NCBI RefSeq assembly: GCF_025685685.1
Contig: NZ_JAGSYH010000005.1
Location: 124,001-188,000 of the forward strand
DNA length: 64,000 nucleotides
Direction: 5' to 3'
From: Acidicapsa dinghuensis
GTDB lineage: Bacteria; Acidobacteriota; Terriglobia; Terriglobales; Acidobacteriaceae
Under the pieces are notes generated by a model. It did no database searches. It was given only the letters and a program-made list of their open reading frames with translations, and had not been told where the DNA came from. Of the stretch, positions 61,188 to 64,000 are shown one piece after another. A program made the position numbers and the translations under genes. Numbering within the stretch: position 1 is the first letter of the stretch; each line of letters begins with the position of its first letter.

Positions 61188-62722
61188 AGGCGACCTCCTT
61201 TCACAAGCAACTCAGGCAACGCATGCACCGCAGGAGTGATCACATCGAGCAGAACCCGCGGGAAGATACCGATGATCAAGCTGGTTCCCACCAGAAGCGC
61301 GACGCCCGCTTTCTCAGCCCAGGTAACGGGCGCATAAGGCTCGTGCTCTTCATGCGCAGTCCCGGAGGAGGCCGTTGAGACAGTCGCTTCACTGAAGAAG
61401 GCCCGCTGCATTGCGCGCCACGTATAAGCCACGCCCACCACGATGCCCACGCCAGCAACAGCCGCGAACCACGGGAACGCCCGCCATGCACCAATGAGCA
61501 CCTGCACTTCAGCGATAAATCCGCTGAAGCCCGGCAGCCCCATCGAAGCCATGCCCGCGATCACAAACAGCACCGCTGCAAACGGCATCGTCTTGCCAAG
61601 ATGCAATCGGCTCAGTACGCCAAGATCGCGCGTATGCGTCCGCTCATAGACGATGCGGCCCACAGTCGCGAAGAGCAAGCCTGCCAGGATACCGTGCGAA
61701 AACATCTGCAGCACCGCACCATCCAGGCCAATCTGCGTCAGCGTCATCAGGCCAAGCAGCACCAGCCCCATGTGACTGACACTCGAGTAGCCAATGACAA
61801 ATTTGAAGTCATTCTGCACCAGTGCAACTGCTGCTCCGTACACAATGCCAATCGCCGCCAACAGCGCAAACACCATGCGCCATGATGTAAGGCCAAGAAT
61901 CGAAAATCCCCACGGATCAAGGCCATGCGGAAAGACCGTCATCGCCACTCGCAGGCAGCCATAGGCTCCCAGTTTCATGACAACGCCAGCCAGCAGCATC
62001 GACGCAGCAGTGGGCGCAGCTACATGACCCGTTGGAGCCCACGTGTGGAATGGCCACATACCCGCCAGAATCGCGAACCCGACAAAGATCAGTGGGAAAG
62101 CCCACATCTGGAAGTGAATTGGAAATGAATACTGTGCCATCGCCTGCAGATTCATCGTGTGGCTGCCAGACACCGTGTACGCAGCCAGCAGACCAATCAA
62201 CACCATCGCCGACCCAGCGAACGAGTAAAGCGCAAGCTTCATCGCTCCATACTCGCGCCGCGTCGAGCCCCAAATGGCAATCAGGAAATACTTAGGCACA
62301 ATAGCAATTTCGTAAAACACGAAGAACAAGAAGAGATCGGCTGCAAGAAAGACACCATAGACGCCGCCAATCAGCGCAAGAAAGAACGCAAAGAACTCGT
62401 TGGCGCGATCGCCTTCCTTCTCTCCGATGTTCCAGGAAAAGAGAATACCCGCAACTGCAGCAATACCGGTCAGCAGCACAAGCACGCGGCTGATGCCATC
62501 AGCCGTAAGCGTATAGCGGATGCCTAAGGCCGGGACCCACACAGCATCAGCGACAATTACTGTGCCTGAGCTTCCGGCCTGGATGAACCCAATCAGCGCA
62601 ATCGCCAGTCCCGCCAGCGCCACCAGCAACGCAAAGACACGCGCACTGCTCTGCAGCGCCTTGGGAAAGAGCGCCAGAATCAGCGCACCGGCGAATGAGA
62701 GATAGATGGTATATGCAAGCAT
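61184..62722 (-). CDS. nuoM: NADH-quinone oxidoreductase subunit M, second copy, lacking the TM7 lysine
   Basis: A 512-residue NuoM-type subunit. The TM5 Glu is kept in FYEIAIVPKYFLIAIWG, the TM8 Lys in GVVMKLGAYG and the TM12 Glu in GLPGFSGFIAEVQ. However, where NuoM has AVKVPMWPFHTW this copy reads AILAGMWPFHTWAP, so the central proton-channel lysine is Leu (about residue 219). ATG 62722 is chosen: GGAG lies six bases upstream and the codon overlaps the preceding stop as TGATG. Confidence 0.9.
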   Translation of the reverse strand: MLAYTIYLSFAGALILALFPKALQSSARVFALLVALAGLAIALIGFIQAGSSGTVIVADAVWVPALGIRYTLTADGISRVLVLLTGIAAVAGILFSWNIGEKEGDRANEFFAFFLALIGGVYGVFLAADLFLFFVFYEIAIVPKYFLIAIWGSTRREYGAMKLALYSFAGSAMVLIGLLAAYTVSGSHTMNLQAMAQYSFPIHFQMWAFPLIFVGFAILAGMWPFHTWAPTGHVAAPTAASMLLAGVVMKLGAYGCLRVAMTVFPHGLDPWGFSILGLTSWRMVFALLAAIGIVYGAAVALVQNDFKFVIGYSSVSHMGLVLLGLMTLTQIGLDGAVLQMFSHGILAGLLFATVGRIVYERTHTRDLGVLSRLHLGKTMPFAAVLFVIAGMASMGLPGFSGFIAEVQVLIGAWRAFPWFAAVAGVGIVVGVAYTWRAMQRAFFSEATVSTASSGTAHEEHEPYAPVTWAEKAGVALLVGTSLIIGIFPRVLLDVITPAVHALPELLVKGGRL

Positions 62723-64000
62723 CAGAATCTCCACCCCGCCAGCAGATGTGTTACGGTCGCGTTCACAGTACCCAAAACCACTTGAGGATAGAGGCCAAGA
62801 ACAGCCATCAGAATCAGAATCGGCGCAACGGCCACGCGCTCACCAGTCGATAGGTCAGCAAACGCCTGCCATCGCGGATTCACAGGACCAGTAAAGACTC
62901 GCTGAATCACCGTGAGAATCACCGCTGCGGTAATCAACAGGCCAAGCACTGCGATCGTCGCAGATAACCAGCTCAGTGGAAAAACTCCACGGAAGATCAG
63001 AAACTCGCTGACAAACCCATTCAACCCCGGCAATCCCAGAGATGAAAAAAGTGCGATACCCATCAATCCGCAAAACACCGGAGCAAGTTTGCGCAGGCCG
63101 CCAAAATCATTCAGGCCAAGCACCCCTCCAGACCGCTCTTCGATCATCGTAAGAAACCAGAATATGGCAGCAGCAGTAATGCCGTGATTGAACATCTGCA
63201 AAATCACACCATCGAGTGCCGCCGTCTGCGTAAGAACCGAGGGCGATGCCGACGCAGGTAGAGCGACCGCAAACAGCGCCAGCAGGCAGTATCCGAGATG
63301 ATTGATCGACGAGTAGGCAAAGACGCGCTTCAGATCTTTCTGCACAGCGGCAGCCCACGCTCCTGCAACCACCGTGAGCGTAGCCAGCGCAAGCAATGGC
63401 GTACGAATCTCCGCCAGTTGCGCACCGAAGATCGGCAGCGCAAGCCGCAACAGACCGTAGACACCCATCTTCGACATCGCGCCAGTCAGTAGCATCGTCA
63501 CAGGCGACGGAGCCTTCGAGTAAGTCGCCGGCAGCCATGTGTGAAACGGCATCAGCGGAACCTTCACCGCGAAGCCAAGTAAAACACCAAGCGCCAATAC
63601 AAGCGATACCGGTCCAAGATGCGCTTGAACCGCCGGCACAAGCTGCCCGCTCGCAGCCATCGCGGTAAGTGTCTCGAAATCCATCGAGCCCGTGGCTAGA
63701 TACAGCGCAAGAAACGCCAGCAACAGCGTGACCGAACCAACCATCGTGTACACAAAAAACTGCGTAGCCGCCTTGCCGCGACCTTCCCCGCCCCACAGCT
63801 TGATAAGAAAGAAGGCAGGAATGAGGCTCAGCTCCCAGAACAGAAACCAGTGAAAGAAATTGAGCGCGGTAAAAGTACCAAAGAGCCCCGACTCAAGCAG
63901 CAGAATCAGTGCAAAATAAACTCCCGGCTGTTGCGCAACCTTGCGTGAAGCAGCAATCGCCATCACCGAAACAATGGCTGAAAGCACCAGCATCAGCGCG
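62722..64000 (-). CDS. nuoM: NADH-quinone oxidoreductase subunit M, first copy (5' end outside window)
   Basis: The visible 426 residues lack the N-terminus. This is NuoM rather than NuoL: it has FWELSLIPAFFLIKLWGG (TM5 Glu), GFAVKVPLMPFHTWLP (TM7 Lys kept), GAMSKMGVYGLLRLALP (TM8 Lys), QMFNHGITAAAIFWF and GLPGLNGFVSEF (TM12 Glu). It lies directly before a second nuoM and nuoN. The upstream nuoL should lie beyond the window edge. Confidence 0.9.
   Translation of the reverse strand, partial: ALMLVLSAIVSVMAIAASRKVAQQPGVYFALILLLESGLFGTFTALNFFHWFLFWELSLIPAFFLIKLWGGEGRGKAATQFFVYTMVGSVTLLLAFLALYLATGSMDFETLTAMAASGQLVPAVQAHLGPVSLVLALGVLLGFAVKVPLMPFHTWLPATYSKAPSPVTMLLTGAMSKMGVYGLLRLALPIFGAQLAEIRTPLLALATLTVVAGAWAAAVQKDLKRVFAYSSINHLGYCLLALFAVALPASASPSVLTQTAALDGVILQMFNHGITAAAIFWFLTMIEERSGGVLGLNDFGGLRKLAPVFCGLMGIALFSSLGLPGLNGFVSEFLIFRGVFPLSWLSATIAVLGLLITAAVILTVIQRVFTGPVNPRWQAFADLSTGERVAVAPILILMAVLGLYPQVVLGTVNATVTHLLAGWRF

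Noticed and set aside
63107-63796. 229-codon minus-strand frame
   Set aside because: It is an alternative frame within nuoM and has the same Gly/Cys-rich shadow composition.

Overview
The window reads as a chromosomal segment from a soil-type Acidobacteriota (probably Terriglobia/Acidobacteriaceae). This is an inference from gene content. A BlaR1-type peptidase carries a C-terminal TIGR03435 (soil-associated) domain, a secreted S53 protease ends in the Ig/transmembrane tail common in this phylum, and bacillithiol-type PIG-L and PRC/MgtE_N/CBS proteins are present. There is also a short intergenic repeat of the ATCCTTC...GCTCAGGAT type. No rRNA, tRNA or CRISPR array was seen. Gene density is high and both strands are used.

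Layout. 1-10.2 kb: end of a CPBP protease, an APC amino-acid permease, a DUF4242 protein, a coupled xerD-xerC pair, a UPF0182 membrane protein, a HAD phosphatase, a MutT-like Nudix enzyme and an Nramp-type transporter with altered metal-site residues. 10.4-16.4 kb: a LOG-family hydrolase, an exported GH172 protein, a Rossmann epimerase, a soluble PRC-MgtE_N-CBS protein, and a divergent LysR/GNAT pair. 16.6-24.6 kb: an RsbW/RsbV-like switch, a BlaI-BlaR1 system with a recognisable operator, a LemA/TPM pair, oligopeptidase B and a TonB-domain protein. 24.6-35.1 kb: an ABC exporter with a small membrane partner, a SCO1/CusF fusion overlapping gluconokinase, and a two-gene AddAB-like nuclease/helicase unit. 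35.4-38.4 kb: a large sedolisin. 38.5-45.7 kb: a complete phosphate module in the order phoB-phoR-pstS-pstC-pstA-pstB-phoU on the minus strand.

45.8-48.0 kb is a visibly more AT-rich accessory patch with an unrecognised coiled-coil membrane protein, a 54-residue ORF and an IS1595-type transposase. 48-54.3 kb: a glycosyltransferase-like protein, a methyltransferase, a BshB1-like deacetylase, a lipoprotein, a fused homocysteine methyltransferase/MTHFR, and xseB. 54.5-58.4 kb is an L-fucose-type non-phosphorylating catabolic cluster (dehydrogenase, FAH-type hydrolase, FucP, lactonase), followed by a thiolase. 59.7-64 kb is the distal end of a complex I operon with two consecutive nuoM genes and nuoN, cut by the window edge.

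The observations I rate highest are the tandem NuoM arrangement (the layout described for 2M complex I) with loss of the TM7 lysine in one copy, and the Nramp homologue with Mg-type ligand changes near a soluble MgtE-like sensor. Next are the BlaI/BlaR1 system whose sensor is a TIGR03435 domain, and the pair of membrane helices inserted in the last Ig domain of the sedolisin. I found no gene cluster I would call a wholly new system. The least explained locus is the AT-rich patch at 45.8-47.1 kb.
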